This document shows, piece by piece, positions 50,909-60,274 of a stretch of 64,000 nucleotides of DNA. Each line of letters starts with the position of its first letter. Within the stretch, counting starts at the first letter, position 1. Source of the stretch: Bacillus sp. FJAT-14578 (lineage in GTDB: Bacteria; Bacillota; Bacilli; Bacillales; Bacillaceae_H); the NCBI RefSeq assembly GCF_000504165.1, contig NZ_KI632505.1, positions 620,001 to 684,000 of the forward strand, written 5' to 3'. Under the pieces are notes generated by a model. It saw only the letters and a list, made by a program, of their open reading frames with translations, was not told where the DNA came from and made no database searches. A program made the position numbers and the translations under genes.

Positions 50909-53146
50909 TTACAGCAATTGAAGGGCAGCAGGTTGTTTTTCCATGCTAATTCCGTATGAATTCCCATTTAATCGGCGGATCATATCTTCCAATTCCTTTT
51001 TCGGAAGCGGTCTACTTATATAATAACCTTGTATCTCATCACACCCCAGCTTCTTCAACAACTCCATGATTTCTTTCGTTTCAATGCCTTCTGCTACCAC
51101 TTTTAAATTTAATTCATGCGCCAGATAGGTAATCGCTTTTACGATCGCAATATCTTCTGGGTTCTCTGCCACTTCCTGAATAAAGGCGCGATCGATTTTC
51201 AGAGAGGTGATTGGAAATTTTCTCAAGTAATTGAGTGACGAGTATCCTTTGCCAAAATCGTCGATGGCCACCGAAACATTCATTTCTCGTAATTTTTTTA
51301 AAGACGTAATACATTGTTCTGTATTATCGATAAAGCTGTTTTCCGTAATTTCTATTTCTAATAAATGGGGGTCAAGTCCTGTCTTCTTTAAGACTCTGCC
51401 CACAATATTGGAAAAGTTGGGAAGACGAAAGTGGAGCGGCGATATGTTGACGGCAACTTTTATGGGAGAGGAAAAATGAAATTGGTTCCACTCTTTATTT
51501 TGCTGACAGGCTTTTTCTAACACCCACTCATCAAGTTTAATGATAAGGCCCGTATCCTCTGCAATAGGGATGAATTTATTGGGTGGTATGCTTCCTAATA
51601 AAGGGTGATTCCACCGTAATAAAGCTTCCACTCCATTTGCTTTTCCCACAGCTAAATCGAGCTTAGGCTGAAAATGCAATTCGAGCTCGTTGTTATCAAC
51701 CGCTTTGCGTAAATGCTGCTCAATTAACAGCGCCTCTTCATGATGTTGATTCATTTCCCGTTCATACATTTTAAAGTTGTTTCGACCAGTTGATTTCGCC
51801 ACATACATGGCGGTATCGGCATTTTTCAATAACGTATCGTAATCTTCGCCATGCTCTGGAAAGGTACTTATGCCAATGCTGACAGTCGTATAAATTTCTA
51901 ACGAATGATCCAGCAGAAATGACTCCTCATAAATGGAGATTATTTCTGTTGCATAGGCGGATATGATTTCTCTATTTTCAATGTTCGGGTAGACGATGAT
52001 GAACTCATCCCCGGCAAAGCGATAGATGGAACCCTTGCCTTCTGTAATCTGTCTTAACCGGTAAGCAACTTCTTTAATCAAATCGTCTCCGATCGTGTGA
52101 CCCAAAGAATCGTTTATTTGTTTAAAGCGGTCCAAATCAAGGAAAAAGACAGCAAAACGGGTATTGTTTTGCTGTGAATTCAAAATGATATCCGTGATAT
52201 CGTCATTAAACTTCCTTCTGTTAGGCAGATTTGTCAATGTATCATGAAAAGCCATGAAGTTTATTTCTTCTTGGGCATTGTGCAAATCCGTAATATCGTT
52301 TATGCACCCGATGACTTCCGCTACATGGCCATCTCGATGAATGGGAGATAAATAGGTTAATAGCTGTCTCCCATTAAATGAATACGTATAATTGACCGCT
52401 TTTCCCGAGAATGCGCTTTCATAATGGGATTCAAACAGATTGGCTAACTCTAACGGAAAGATTTCTTTCGGGGTTTTGTTGTACATGTGTTCATCCTGTA
52501 ACCCCAAATCATCAGCCAATTTCCCTTCATTTAATATGTATACAAAATTATTGTTCGAATCTCTCTTTATCTTAAAAATGAGATTGTTCATGGAATTGAC
52601 GACAAACCGGAAATCATTTTCTAGGGCTGTTACCAGCTTTTCTTGAGCTGTCTTGCCTTCCGTTATATCGGACCTTAACGAGATATACATAACCGGCATA
52701 CCAGTTTGGTCTTTTATCGGTACGATGGTCGTTTTAACCCAATAGAACGATTCATCCTTTGCCTTGTTTTTAATTTCGCCTTCCCATACTTCCCCTTTTT
52801 TTATCGTACTCCACATACTGATAAAAAAAGATTTGTCATGATGACCGGAATTAAGCAATCGGTGATTTTTTCCTATTAATTCTTCACGGCTGTACTTGGA
52901 CAGTTCACAAAATTTATCATTCGCATATAGAATTTGTCCTTTAATATTTGTGGCAGCGATGATGATAGAAGCATCCATTGCATTTTTGAGGTTGGAATAA
53001 CCCTCTAAACACCTGGCGATTTGTTCAATATACATTTCTATTTTTATATAGTCATTGTAATCGGTGCTTCTTTTTAATAACTCCTGAAATGTATCCATAA
53101 ATTGTTGTGAATTATATTTTTTAAACATTTCATCCATTGCTCTCAC
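50909..53146 (-). CDS. PAS-PAS-GGDEF-EAL protein (cyclic-di-GMP turnover)
   Basis: A 745-residue protein without membrane helices. Two PAS domains span about 50-175 and 180-295. A GGDEF domain follows (about 300-460; RFAGDEFIIVYP, so AGDEF in place of GGDEF) and then an EAL domain (about 475-730) with GVEALLRWNHP, ITENSF, DDFGKGYSSLNYL and KIDRAFI intact. Both activities are possible. Cyclic-di-GMP controls motility and biofilm. GAGGAG lies about 11 nt before the GTG start. Confidence 0.92.
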   Translation of the reverse strand: MRAMDEMFKKYNSQQFMDTFQELLKRSTDYNDYIKIEMYIEQIARCLEGYSNLKNAMDASIIIAATNIKGQILYANDKFCELSKYSREELIGKNHRLLNSGHHDKSFFISMWSTIKKGEVWEGEIKNKAKDESFYWVKTTIVPIKDQTGMPVMYISLRSDITEGKTAQEKLVTALENDFRFVVNSMNNLIFKIKRDSNNNFVYILNEGKLADDLGLQDEHMYNKTPKEIFPLELANLFESHYESAFSGKAVNYTYSFNGRQLLTYLSPIHRDGHVAEVIGCINDITDLHNAQEEINFMAFHDTLTNLPNRRKFNDDITDIILNSQQNNTRFAVFFLDLDRFKQINDSLGHTIGDDLIKEVAYRLRQITEGKGSIYRFAGDEFIIVYPNIENREIISAYATEIISIYEESFLLDHSLEIYTTVSIGISTFPEHGEDYDTLLKNADTAMYVAKSTGRNNFKMYEREMNQHHEEALLIEQHLRKAVDNNELELHFQPKLDLAVGKANGVEALLRWNHPLLGSIPPNKFIPIAEDTGLIIKLDEWVLEKACQQNKEWNQFHFSSPIKVAVNISPLHFRLPNFSNIVGRVLKKTGLDPHLLEIEITENSFIDNTEQCITSLKKLREMNVSVAIDDFGKGYSSLNYLRKFPITSLKIDRAFIQEVAENPEDIAIVKAITYLAHELNLKVVAEGIETKEIMELLKKLGCDEIQGYYISRPLPKKELEDMIRRLNGNSYGISMEKQPAALQLL

Positions 53147-53283
53147 TTTTGTCGTATCTCCTCACTGTGTTTGATGAAATAAATAAAATAACGAATGGTG
53201 TCAGATTTCTTAACTTAAACATTTTATTGGTTCAAGAGCTATTTTTCAGAAAGGCTTTACTAAAGTTCAGTGTTCGCTGAAAG

Positions 53284-53307
53284 CGTGCAAAATGGCCATT
53301 TTGCACG
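53284..53307. repeat. Perfect 24-bp palindrome
   Basis: CGTGCAAAATGG joined to its exact complement, no spacer. It has no flanking T-tract, so it looks more like an operator than a terminator. It lies about 140 bp upstream of the PAS-GGDEF-EAL gene. Confidence 0.65.
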
Positions 53308-53618
53308 AATGAGTCAAAAAAATGCTGACAATCAACATCCTTATTTAATAGAGTTTAGAAAAAATAGAAATTTAAGTAAACATACACACTCTGAAATATA
53401 CGGAATCATGCATATTTTCACACAATATAGTTCTTTTTTATCATAATACGTCGAGCAATACAACACCATGCACGTTTACTATACTTTTTAATTTACATAA
53501 GTTAAAATATGGAAATTTCCGATTGTTATCATAACAGGGTGCACAAAATGTTTCTATTGTACTTAATGTTCTGCTGAAACCTATCTGTCACACCCTTCCC
53601 ACTAGCTCCTTCATTCGA

Positions 53619-53652
53619 AAAAAGCTCCCGGTCAAGGGGAACCGGGAGCCAA
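53619..53652 (-). terminator. Leftward terminator-like hairpin
   Basis: Read leftward, GGCTCCCGGT pairs with ACCGGGAGC across TCCCCTTG, and TTTTTT follows. No leftward gene is recognised just ahead of it. Confidence 0.65.
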
Positions 53653-53820
53653 GCTGAAGCTATTCTATAAAAAAAGGGGAGTTGTTGCACATTTATCGTT
53701 TTCCCCGTGTTAAACATAATTAAACCCATTTTGGGGAAATTTTTGAAGAAATTTTTCCGATGAGTCCTAAAATATTTTCTATTTACTTTTCGTGTCATAT
53801 TTTGTATGATATAAGAAATA

Positions 53821-53833
53821 GAACGAGTGTTCG
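53821..53833. promoter_or_regulatory. LexA-like SOS box
   Basis: GAACGAGTGTTCG fits the Bacillus LexA (DinR) consensus CGAACrnryGTTCG at all but the first base. It lies about 50 bp before the duplicated-domain gene. Confidence 0.65.
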
Positions 53834-53881
53834 TATGTCGGTAAAAAGAGCAAAACTGGACTTGAAGGAGTGTTTTTCGGA

Positions 53882-54586
53882 ATGGCTGCAAGAAAGAGAC
53901 AAAGTAAGGCAAAATCGCCTATAACGATTTCAAATACAGGATTCATCGGTGCAACCTTTGCTGATCAAGATGAATTGATGAAGCATGAATATTATTTTTC
54001 CCGAAAGAGCATGCAAATTACCCACCATGTGCTTGACGGGCTTCTGCAAGGTGTCAATTGCGTATTTGAAGAACATGGGGTCCCTGCCTACCTTTCTTGT
54101 GTGTACCTCCCGAAATACAAAAAAATGGGTCTTGTATTGTCTACCAATTCCTTTAGAAAACGTGAAGGAATCGGATACTTCATCAATTATTTAAAAGAAA
54201 TCGGACATATTGATTGGGAAGAAAAAACGAAAGAATATGAAATTCATAATACCGGGTTTATCGGAGTGGTATTTGCCGACCTTGAAAAGATTGAACGATT
54301 CACATTTGAATTTGAAATGAAATTAATCACCAAATTCGTAAAAGAACTTGTGATCCCTGCCAAAGAGTTGTTTTTGCAGCATCACGTGAAAGCTTACATA
54401 TCAGGTGTTGAATGTTCAGACCAAAATAAATTAGGCTTCGTGTTATCAGTCAAACCGTATGATGAGCGCAAGGAAGCCGATTTATACTTCAAAGAATATT
54501 TAAAGGAACGCGGCTTTTATGAAGAGGACGAAGACGAACAAGAATTGGTCCCTATTCATACAAAGTGGAGTTTGTTTAGTTCATGA
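53882..54586 (+). CDS. Hypothetical two-repeat protein behind a LexA-like box
   Basis: A 234-residue protein with two related ~98-residue halves. Each half starts NTGFIG..FAD (SNTGFIGATFAD and HNTGFIGVVFAD) and ends with a G-L/F-VLS strand and a helix (YFINYLKEIG, YFKEYLKERG). Both halves keep a V..A-Y-(L/I)-S segment. I do not recognise the domain. GAAGGAG lies 12 nt before the ATG. The upstream LexA-like box suggests induction by DNA damage. Confidence 0.7.
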   Translation: MAARKRQSKAKSPITISNTGFIGATFADQDELMKHEYYFSRKSMQITHHVLDGLLQGVNCVFEEHGVPAYLSCVYLPKYKKMGLVLSTNSFRKREGIGYFINYLKEIGHIDWEEKTKEYEIHNTGFIGVVFADLEKIERFTFEFEMKLITKFVKELVIPAKELFLQHHVKAYISGVECSDQNKLGFVLSVKPYDERKEADLYFKEYLKERGFYEEDEDEQELVPIHTKWSLFSS

Positions 54587-54829
54587 ATGGCGGATGTTTT
54601 CTTCCTGGCTATTCAGGATTAGCGAAATTAGATCGGATTCATATACATATAGAAAAATGCCCTTTCTCTTGCCTAAGAAAAAGGGTATTTTCCATTTATC
54701 CCGCACTTGCCTCTCAATAAGTCCACACATACTGCACGAAGTTTTATTTTGTCAGATTACAGCCTTCCAATTTCGGAAATAATTGAGTTGTGCTTTGCAG
54801 ATTTTTCAATATATAGAGGAGAATCCTTT

Positions 54830-54976
54830 GTGTTAGGAAATGAAAAAATATCTACCCAGCAATTCGGTGTTTTAGTGTTTTTATATACGATCGGAAGTAC
54901 AGTCCTGCTTTCCCCTTCCGGATTGGCAGGGATAGCCAAACAAGATGGTTGGCTGGCGGCCGTCTTATGGAAGTTT
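54830..54976 (+). pseudogene. N-terminal fragment of a GerAB-type permease
   Basis: A GTG with GAGGAG upstream starts KISTQQFGVLVFLYTIGSTV, LLSPSGLAGIAKQDGWLAAV, which is the first part of GerAB proteins. The frame then runs into unrelated sequence (KFHFIDVPYFQ...) and into the end of the fructokinase gene. Most of the permease is missing, so this is a relic of a second ger operon. Confidence 0.7.
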
Positions 54977-55073
54977 CACTTTATCGATGTTCCTTATTTC
55001 CAAAAAGATCAACCGCTCATTGAATCCTCTGATTTAATGAAGGACTGGCCGACAGCTCAAAATCCCGACTTTG

Positions 55074-56066
55074 TTAGACGGGATCATCATTTTCTCTATA
55101 TTCTTTCTTCATCCCCTGATTTTGAATGTCTTCAAGCGACGGAAATGCCGTTAACGCCCCCGCTTTCGTTGCGGTCCACGCTCCCAATACATTGCCGAAT
55201 TTCGTGTATTCCTCTAAAACACGCAGCTTGGCTGGTGCCTCCTTTTCGTGGAAACAATATAAAAGGCCTGCCATAAATGCATCTCCTGCACCTGTGGTAT
55301 CGACTGCTTCTATTTTTTCAGCCGAGACTTTTGTTTTCTGTCCATCATAAATGGCGCAGGCCCCTTCCGCTCCTAACGTAATCCATACGTAAGGAACAGT
55401 ATATAAAGAAAGCTTCTGGATTCCTTCATCGATCGTTGTCGACTCTGTCAAAAAGAACAATTCGTCTTCTGTCAGCTTTAAGATGTCGGCATCCGCTAAA
55501 AAAGAACAAATCGTTTTGCGGCATTGCTGTTCGCTCTCCCATCTTTTCAGTCGTATGTTGGGGTCAAACGCAATGAGAGTATCATGTTTCTTCGCAAACT
55601 CAATGGCCTTTACCGTTGTTTTTTGCGCTTTTTCATGAAAAAGGGTACCAGAGCCAAAATAAAATATTTTCGCCTGTTCAAACGGGGCTTCCCTCAGTTC
55701 TTCTTCCGTTAGTACTTCATCGGGCGTATCATTTATGTATGAATGAAAATACCGCTCTCCCTTTTCGTTCACATGCACATACACCTTGCAAACTTCTTTA
55801 TCGGGCACCTGTATACAGTAATCTTGGTTCACTTGTTCCTTCTCTAATTCCCCTTTTACAAACCGGCTACTATCATTTGTACCGAGCTTACACAAATAAT
55901 AAGAAGGTATTCCCAACCTCCTTGCTCCTACTGCGACGTTGACCGTTGTTCCGCCTAAAAACTGTTCATAGCTCGTATTCGTGTTATCTATTGCAATCAA
56001 ATCGACAAACGCTTCTCCGATCGAAATAACCCCTTTTTTCACCAAATCATTTTCATCCTTTTCCAT
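55074..56066 (-). CDS. PfkB-family carbohydrate kinase (fructokinase-like)
   Basis: A 330-residue sugar kinase. The N-terminal signature is GGTTVNVAVGARRLG and the C-terminal one DTTGAGDAFMAGLL, with the catalytic Asp. AFDPNIRLKRW is also typical of fructokinases. The likely reaction is ATP-dependent phosphorylation of fructose, but the sugar cannot be fixed from sequence. The gene overlaps the upstream CWC gene by 14 bp. Confidence 0.88.
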   Translation of the reverse strand: MEKDENDLVKKGVISIGEAFVDLIAIDNTNTSYEQFLGGTTVNVAVGARRLGIPSYYLCKLGTNDSSRFVKGELEKEQVNQDYCIQVPDKEVCKVYVHVNEKGERYFHSYINDTPDEVLTEEELREAPFEQAKIFYFGSGTLFHEKAQKTTVKAIEFAKKHDTLIAFDPNIRLKRWESEQQCRKTICSFLADADILKLTEDELFFLTESTTIDEGIQKLSLYTVPYVWITLGAEGACAIYDGQKTKVSAEKIEAVDTTGAGDAFMAGLLYCFHEKEAPAKLRVLEEYTKFGNVLGAWTATKAGALTAFPSLEDIQNQGMKKEYRENDDPV

Positions 56067-56286
56067 TTATATTATATGTTTTTTCGCCGCCGACGAATTC
56101 CTTTAGGCAGTCTTTACAGATGCATGATTTCCCCCGCTGTTCCGGCGCTGCAAGGTCAACGATTTCTTTCGGGAAGAACTCGTTGCTGCACCAACATGAG
56201 CCATGAGGCATACCTGCTACATTGCCGCAGGTATTATCTCTTCCGCAAATCGGACAGTTCTTCGCATGATCCGTTTCTTTTTTCAC
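56053..56286 (-). CDS. Cysteine-rich CWC-family protein
   Basis: A 77-residue protein with eight Cys in the CWC pattern: NCPICGRDNTCG, HGSCWCSNEFFP and SCICKDCLKEF. It probably binds zinc; the function is unknown. A GTG at 56286 with GAAGGTG upstream is preferred. A longer start at 56325 is possible. It overlaps the start of the PfkB gene. Confidence 0.82.
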   Translation of the reverse strand: MKKETDHAKNCPICGRDNTCGNVAGMPHGSCWCSNEFFPKEIVDLAAPEQRGKSCICKDCLKEFVGGEKTYNINGKG

Positions 56287-56369
56287 ATGGTTCACCTTCT
56301 CATTTTTTCTCATTATATCACGCATGCAAAGATGGAAGAAAACACTTCAAATGGACATTGCCAAAGTGA

Positions 56370-56415
56370 AAGAGGCTGTATGAAAAGCGTAACATGCATG
56401 CTTTTCATACAGCCT
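56370..56415. terminator. Hairpin after MFS gene
   Basis: A perfect 15-bp stem, GGCTGTATGAAAAGC and its complement, with an 11-nt loop. It sits just after the stop of the leftward MFS gene, though the T-tract is weak. Confidence 0.65.
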
Positions 56416-56449
56416 ACTAAAAAACGTTCAGATGTTTACACTATACTGT

Positions 56450-57658
56450 TTAAGCATGCTTCTGCTTTTGTTCACCCATAAGGAGGGCAGATCCTCTTCC
56501 ATGCAGCAGATAGTATAGAGCGATTCCTATTATCACAAGAATCGAACTGTAGAAGTATAAAGAACTAAATCCGACCTGGGCCCCGACGACGCCGACCACA
56601 AATGATCCGATTCCTATCCCTGTATCAAAGACAGACAAAAAGGTAGCCGTCGCCAGTCCTCTTCGCTTCGCCGGCGCTTCTTGTATGGCAATGGTTTGGA
56701 AGCTGGAAAAAAGCGTTCCCCAACCGATCCCAGTAAGAACAGCGGAGAATAGAAAGACAATAGCTGTTTCTGCCTGGCTCAAAATAAACAGGCCTGCTGC
56801 AAAAAGTAAAATGGAAGGATAAATAATCTTATTGGCCCCATAAAGATCGAACCATTTTCCTGTAAAGGGTCTGGACATCAATAATGCAGCGGCATACACA
56901 ACAAAGAAATAGCTGGCTGTTTCTACAAGGCCGCGCTCTTGTGCATATACGGATATAAATGAAAGAATCGCGGAATACGCCAACGCAAAAAAGGCTCCCA
57001 CAAGTGAGATGCGAATAGCCGATACTTCGACTAAATCCTTAAAACCATTTCCTGTTTGCTGCTGCGGCATTGCTTGTTTTTCCATTTGTTCTCTTTTCGG
57101 CAGCTTAATGAAGCCTCCTATGGAAAGTGCAACAAAGGCACAAAGTGCACTGATGACGAATGCCTTGTTCATTCCCCATTGCTGCATGACCGTTAACCCT
57201 ACAAAAGGACCGATAACCATTGCGAGGTTCATAGCCATTGCATAATAGCCCATTCCCTCACCCCTGCGGGAATCGGGAATAATGTCGGCTACAATGGCGC
57301 CTGCAGCTGTTGTCGCCATCCCGAATCCAATTCCATGGAAAAAACGAAGAATCAATAAACTCATCGTGGAATCGGCGACCATATAGAAAGTGGATGCGAT
57401 AAAGAAAATAAGGAGCGAACTGATTAAAATCATCTGTTTTCCATACGTCTCAATCCATTTGCCGGCCAGTGGACGGATAATGATAGCGGAAATTAAAAAA
57501 ACCGTCACAATCAGCCCCGCTTGCGATTCATGTGCATGCAAGTCCTTTAATGCATAAATGGGCAATGTAGCCAATAAGAAATAAAATGTGACAAATAGAA
57601 AAAAACTACTTAAAGATAGATTAATGAAATTTTTGGACCATAATACCGGTTTATTCAT
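56450..57658 (-). CDS. MFS transporter
   Basis: A 402-residue permease with twelve predicted helices. The motif-A-like region is RPLAGKWIETYGKQ, repeated in the second half as RPFTGKWFDLYGANK. It resembles drug or quinone exporters (YwoG-like). It overlaps the upstream MarR gene by 8 bp, so expression is coupled to that regulator. The substrate is unknown. Confidence 0.87.
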   Translation of the reverse strand: MNKPVLWSKNFINLSLSSFFLFVTFYFLLATLPIYALKDLHAHESQAGLIVTVFLISAIIIRPLAGKWIETYGKQMILISSLLIFFIASTFYMVADSTMSLLILRFFHGIGFGMATTAAGAIVADIIPDSRRGEGMGYYAMAMNLAMVIGPFVGLTVMQQWGMNKAFVISALCAFVALSIGGFIKLPKREQMEKQAMPQQQTGNGFKDLVEVSAIRISLVGAFFALAYSAILSFISVYAQERGLVETASYFFVVYAAALLMSRPFTGKWFDLYGANKIIYPSILLFAAGLFILSQAETAIVFLFSAVLTGIGWGTLFSSFQTIAIQEAPAKRRGLATATFLSVFDTGIGIGSFVVGVVGAQVGFSSLYFYSSILVIIGIALYYLLHGRGSALLMGEQKQKHA

Positions 57659-58103
57659 TTGTGTCTCTCTCCTCTCTCATTGAAGTTTGAGGCTGAAGCT
57701 GGCGAAGCCAATCGGAAACCAGTATGTAACATGCTTCCTGTGAAGACTCGGAGAATCCTTTCAACAAGGTGTCATGCATATTCACGATCGCTTCTTCCCA
57801 TTTTGGATATTCCGACAATGCTTCATCCGTTAATTGAATGAGCTTTGTTCGTTTGTCTTCGCCGGATACTTTTCTTACATATCCCTGTTTGACAAGCCGC
57901 TGAATCGTTCTTGTCATCGGCGGCGCTTCAACCGCCAAATACTCGCACAGTTCCGTTTGTGTCAGCGATCCTCTCGTTTTCAAGACGTAAATGACAGACC
58001 ACTGTGCACTATATAACCCGAGCGGCTGCAGCGCTTCATTGATGTGCTTTGTCAATTGACGGGACAGTTGATGAATGGAATGAAATAAATGATGGTTTTG
58101 CAA
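57651..58103 (-). CDS. MarR-family regulator of the MFS gene
   Basis: A 150-residue winged-helix protein (GSLTQTELCEYLAVEAPPMT, RTIQRLVKQG and the wing VSGEDKRTKLIQLTDEA). It is the first gene of a two-gene leftward operon. Twin TTACCTAGGTAA palindromes at its promoter suggest that it represses itself and the transporter. Confidence 0.87.
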   Translation of the reverse strand: MQNHHLFHSIHQLSRQLTKHINEALQPLGLYSAQWSVIYVLKTRGSLTQTELCEYLAVEAPPMTRTIQRLVKQGYVRKVSGEDKRTKLIQLTDEALSEYPKWEEAIVNMHDTLLKGFSESSQEACYILVSDWLRQLQPQTSMREERDTNE

Positions 58104-58122
58104 GCTGAATCCCTCCTATTAC

Positions 58123-58165
58123 TTACCTAGGTAAGTATAACGCGAAAAAATGATTACCTAGGTAA
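58123..58165. promoter_or_regulatory. Twin TTACCTAGGTAA operators
   Basis: The perfect palindrome TTACCTAGGTAA occurs at 58123-58134 (extended to ACTTACCTAGGTAAGT) and at 58154-58165. The 31-bp distance is about three helical turns. The MarR protein encoded just downstream is the likely binder. Confidence 0.8.
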
Positions 58166-58237
58166 GTTTATCATGAATAAAGCAGAAGAGCAAGATAGGG
58201 AGTCAACGATGCGTTTGTGCCCCATTCCCTTGCATTA

Positions 58238-58276
58238 AAAAAAGCAATGCCCCCCATCACAAAGGCATTGCTTTCT
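58238..58276. terminator. Terminator after histidine kinase / before MarR promoter
   Basis: The stem AAAGCAATGCC / GGCATTGCTTT has a 12-nt loop and T-rich flanks. About 165 bp of plain sequence separates it from the histidine kinase stop codon. Confidence 0.7.
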
Positions 58277-58441
58277 TAAAGGAAAATCCGGCCGCTGTAT
58301 ACAAGAAAGGGGACGGCGGATTGAATCATCCATACTCCATTCTATGAAATTGGTTAAAAGCTTGTCTCTGGCAAACGCCTTTTTTTCTATGAAAAGTGCC
58401 AGTCATCGCCCGTATTATATCGATTTATTCAACAAGACACA

Positions 58442-60256
58442 TCATTCACATAACGGAAGACTGATTAAAAATATCGTTCCTTCGCTTGAGGTGGAAACCA
58501 ATTCAATTTTTCCTTCATGGTTTTGAAGAATTCTTTGTACAATGGTTAAGCCCAAGCCGGTTCCGGTTTCTTTAGAAGTTGAAAACGGATGGTATAAAGA
58601 TGACTGCATGTCCAGTGGAATGCCCGTTCCCGTATCTTTTATGTAGATTTGATAAGCGTCATCTTTAATGGTTGAATAAATCGATATATGCCCTTGTCCG
58701 GCGATGGCTTCCATACTATTGCGAATTAAGTTGTGCAGGACTTGTTTCATCTGATTCGCATCAACGAATACAGCCACTCTCTCTAAATCGATGAGAAACT
58801 CAATCTGCTTCTTTTGTCGTGCCGGTGAGGTTTGGGTAATCAATGGCAGGATGTCTTTCACGATATCCTCTATGTAGATTTTTTGTAAAATAGGCGCCCC
58901 GGGTTTAGATAGAAGAAGCATTTCCTCTATGATCGAATTGATTCGTTCAATTTCTTTCATCACTAATGGCAGGTAGAATCGTTCTTTTTCTGCATCTGAG
59001 ATAGATTGATTCATTAACGATAGAAAACCTTGTATGACCGCTAGTGGATTTCGGATTTCATGGGCTGCACCTGCGGCTAGTTCCCCAACAAGAGCCAATT
59101 TCTCCGATTGGTGAATTTTATTTTCCAGTTCTTCGGTTTTCGTAATATCGATGAAATAAAATATTCTTCCGATCACTTCTTTTTGTTGATTGAATAACTC
59201 CGATTGAGAAACTAACAAATGATAATTCTCTCGATCGATTTTCACCAGAACCTTTTCATTTTGACAAATCTCTTTGGATAACAGAATATCCCAAAAAGAT
59301 TGATTTGGAGAACCACCTTTGTTTTCGATAAGCGTTCTTAATGTCTCATCATTCATATGTAATAGATTCTTTGCTGCCGTATTGAAGGAAAATGCAGATG
59401 TTCTGTCATCAATGGTGATAATTCCCACTGGCAATGAATTCAAGATTTGCTCCCGGTACATTTTATCCGCCAAAATTGTGCTGAATGATTCTTTTAACCG
59501 GAGCGACATTTGATTAATCGAATGGGTTAAGCGCTGTAACTCCATTTGGCTCGTTTTGCTTATCGTTAAGCCATATTGTCCATTGGCGATATCATCCACT
59601 TTGTCAACCATTCTCTCAATAGGTTTTGTTAAGCTGCCGCTAATTCGATAAGATGCGTAAATCGATAGACTAATAACCCCTAACGTTATGGAAAATAACA
59701 ATGATAACGACTTATTAATGATAGATGGAAACTGATTGGAGTAATCATTGAGAGATGAAAAAGTCTCTTTCTCCAAACTTCTCAATTCTTGCTGTAAAGC
59801 TTCCAATTCCGGAATATACTTTTCGGCAATATAGTTTTTTGCCCCCTCTGTATCCCCATATTGAAGTAATCCCTGCACGTTGTTCATAATGGAAAAATCC
59901 AGTAAATCCATTTTGGTTTTAAATGTCTCCAGCGATTTCGGGATGGGAGGCGGTTGTTTGTGGATGGAGTGAAAATGATCCGGTTCCATTGACTTATATG
60001 TATCGATAAAGTCATCACCGAAGTTGTTTGAGTCATAATTCTCTACCACATATTGTTTTATGCTTAACTCTTCTTCCCAATGAGAAATCCACATAAGCTC
60101 CGGAATGTTCCGGTCTTTAATTTTTTTACTCACTCCATTGATTTCTTCGACAGATTGTACAAAGATAAGTGAAAAACCGCTTAACAATATGGTGTTCAAA
60201 AGGAGGATTATTAATATTTTGCTGCGAAACGACATGTTCAAAAAGTTTTTCTCCAT
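58442..60256 (-). CDS. Membrane sensor histidine kinase (HAMP-PAS-HisKA-HATPase)
   Basis: A 604-residue kinase. Two membrane helices (about 12-32 and 185-205) enclose an extracellular sensor part. HAMP follows (about 205-260), then PAS (about 265-375), HisKA with the phosphorylated His in AAGAAHEIRNPLAVIQGF, and an ATPase domain with HNLIRNSMEAI, DTGTGIP and GTGLGLTIV. No response regulator gene is adjacent. It starts 18 bp after the BMP-type gene, so the two may form one sensor unit. It may feed a phosphorelay such as that for sporulation (inference). Confidence 0.92.
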   Translation of the reverse strand: MEKNFLNMSFRSKILIILLLNTILLSGFSLIFVQSVEEINGVSKKIKDRNIPELMWISHWEEELSIKQYVVENYDSNNFGDDFIDTYKSMEPDHFHSIHKQPPPIPKSLETFKTKMDLLDFSIMNNVQGLLQYGDTEGAKNYIAEKYIPELEALQQELRSLEKETFSSLNDYSNQFPSIINKSLSLLFSITLGVISLSIYASYRISGSLTKPIERMVDKVDDIANGQYGLTISKTSQMELQRLTHSINQMSLRLKESFSTILADKMYREQILNSLPVGIITIDDRTSAFSFNTAAKNLLHMNDETLRTLIENKGGSPNQSFWDILLSKEICQNEKVLVKIDRENYHLLVSQSELFNQQKEVIGRIFYFIDITKTEELENKIHQSEKLALVGELAAGAAHEIRNPLAVIQGFLSLMNQSISDAEKERFYLPLVMKEIERINSIIEEMLLLSKPGAPILQKIYIEDIVKDILPLITQTSPARQKKQIEFLIDLERVAVFVDANQMKQVLHNLIRNSMEAIAGQGHISIYSTIKDDAYQIYIKDTGTGIPLDMQSSLYHPFSTSKETGTGLGLTIVQRILQNHEGKIELVSTSSEGTIFLISLPLCE

Positions 60257-60274
60257 AACATCATTTCCTATCCC

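Larger units (their letters stand above)
53147..53881. other. Long intergenic region with palindrome, terminator and LexA-like box
   Basis: About 735 bases. A perfect 24-bp palindrome lies at 53284-53307, a leftward terminator-like hairpin at 53619-53652 and a LexA-like box at 53821-53833. A leftward ORF that crosses the hairpin has no ribosome site and is not accepted. The hairpin may end a small RNA made leftward from the LexA-box region. Confidence 0.45.

Noticed and set aside
53529..53912. Leftward 127-residue ORF
   Set aside because: It runs through a strong terminator hairpin and the LexA-like box, has no ribosome site and no recognisable domain.
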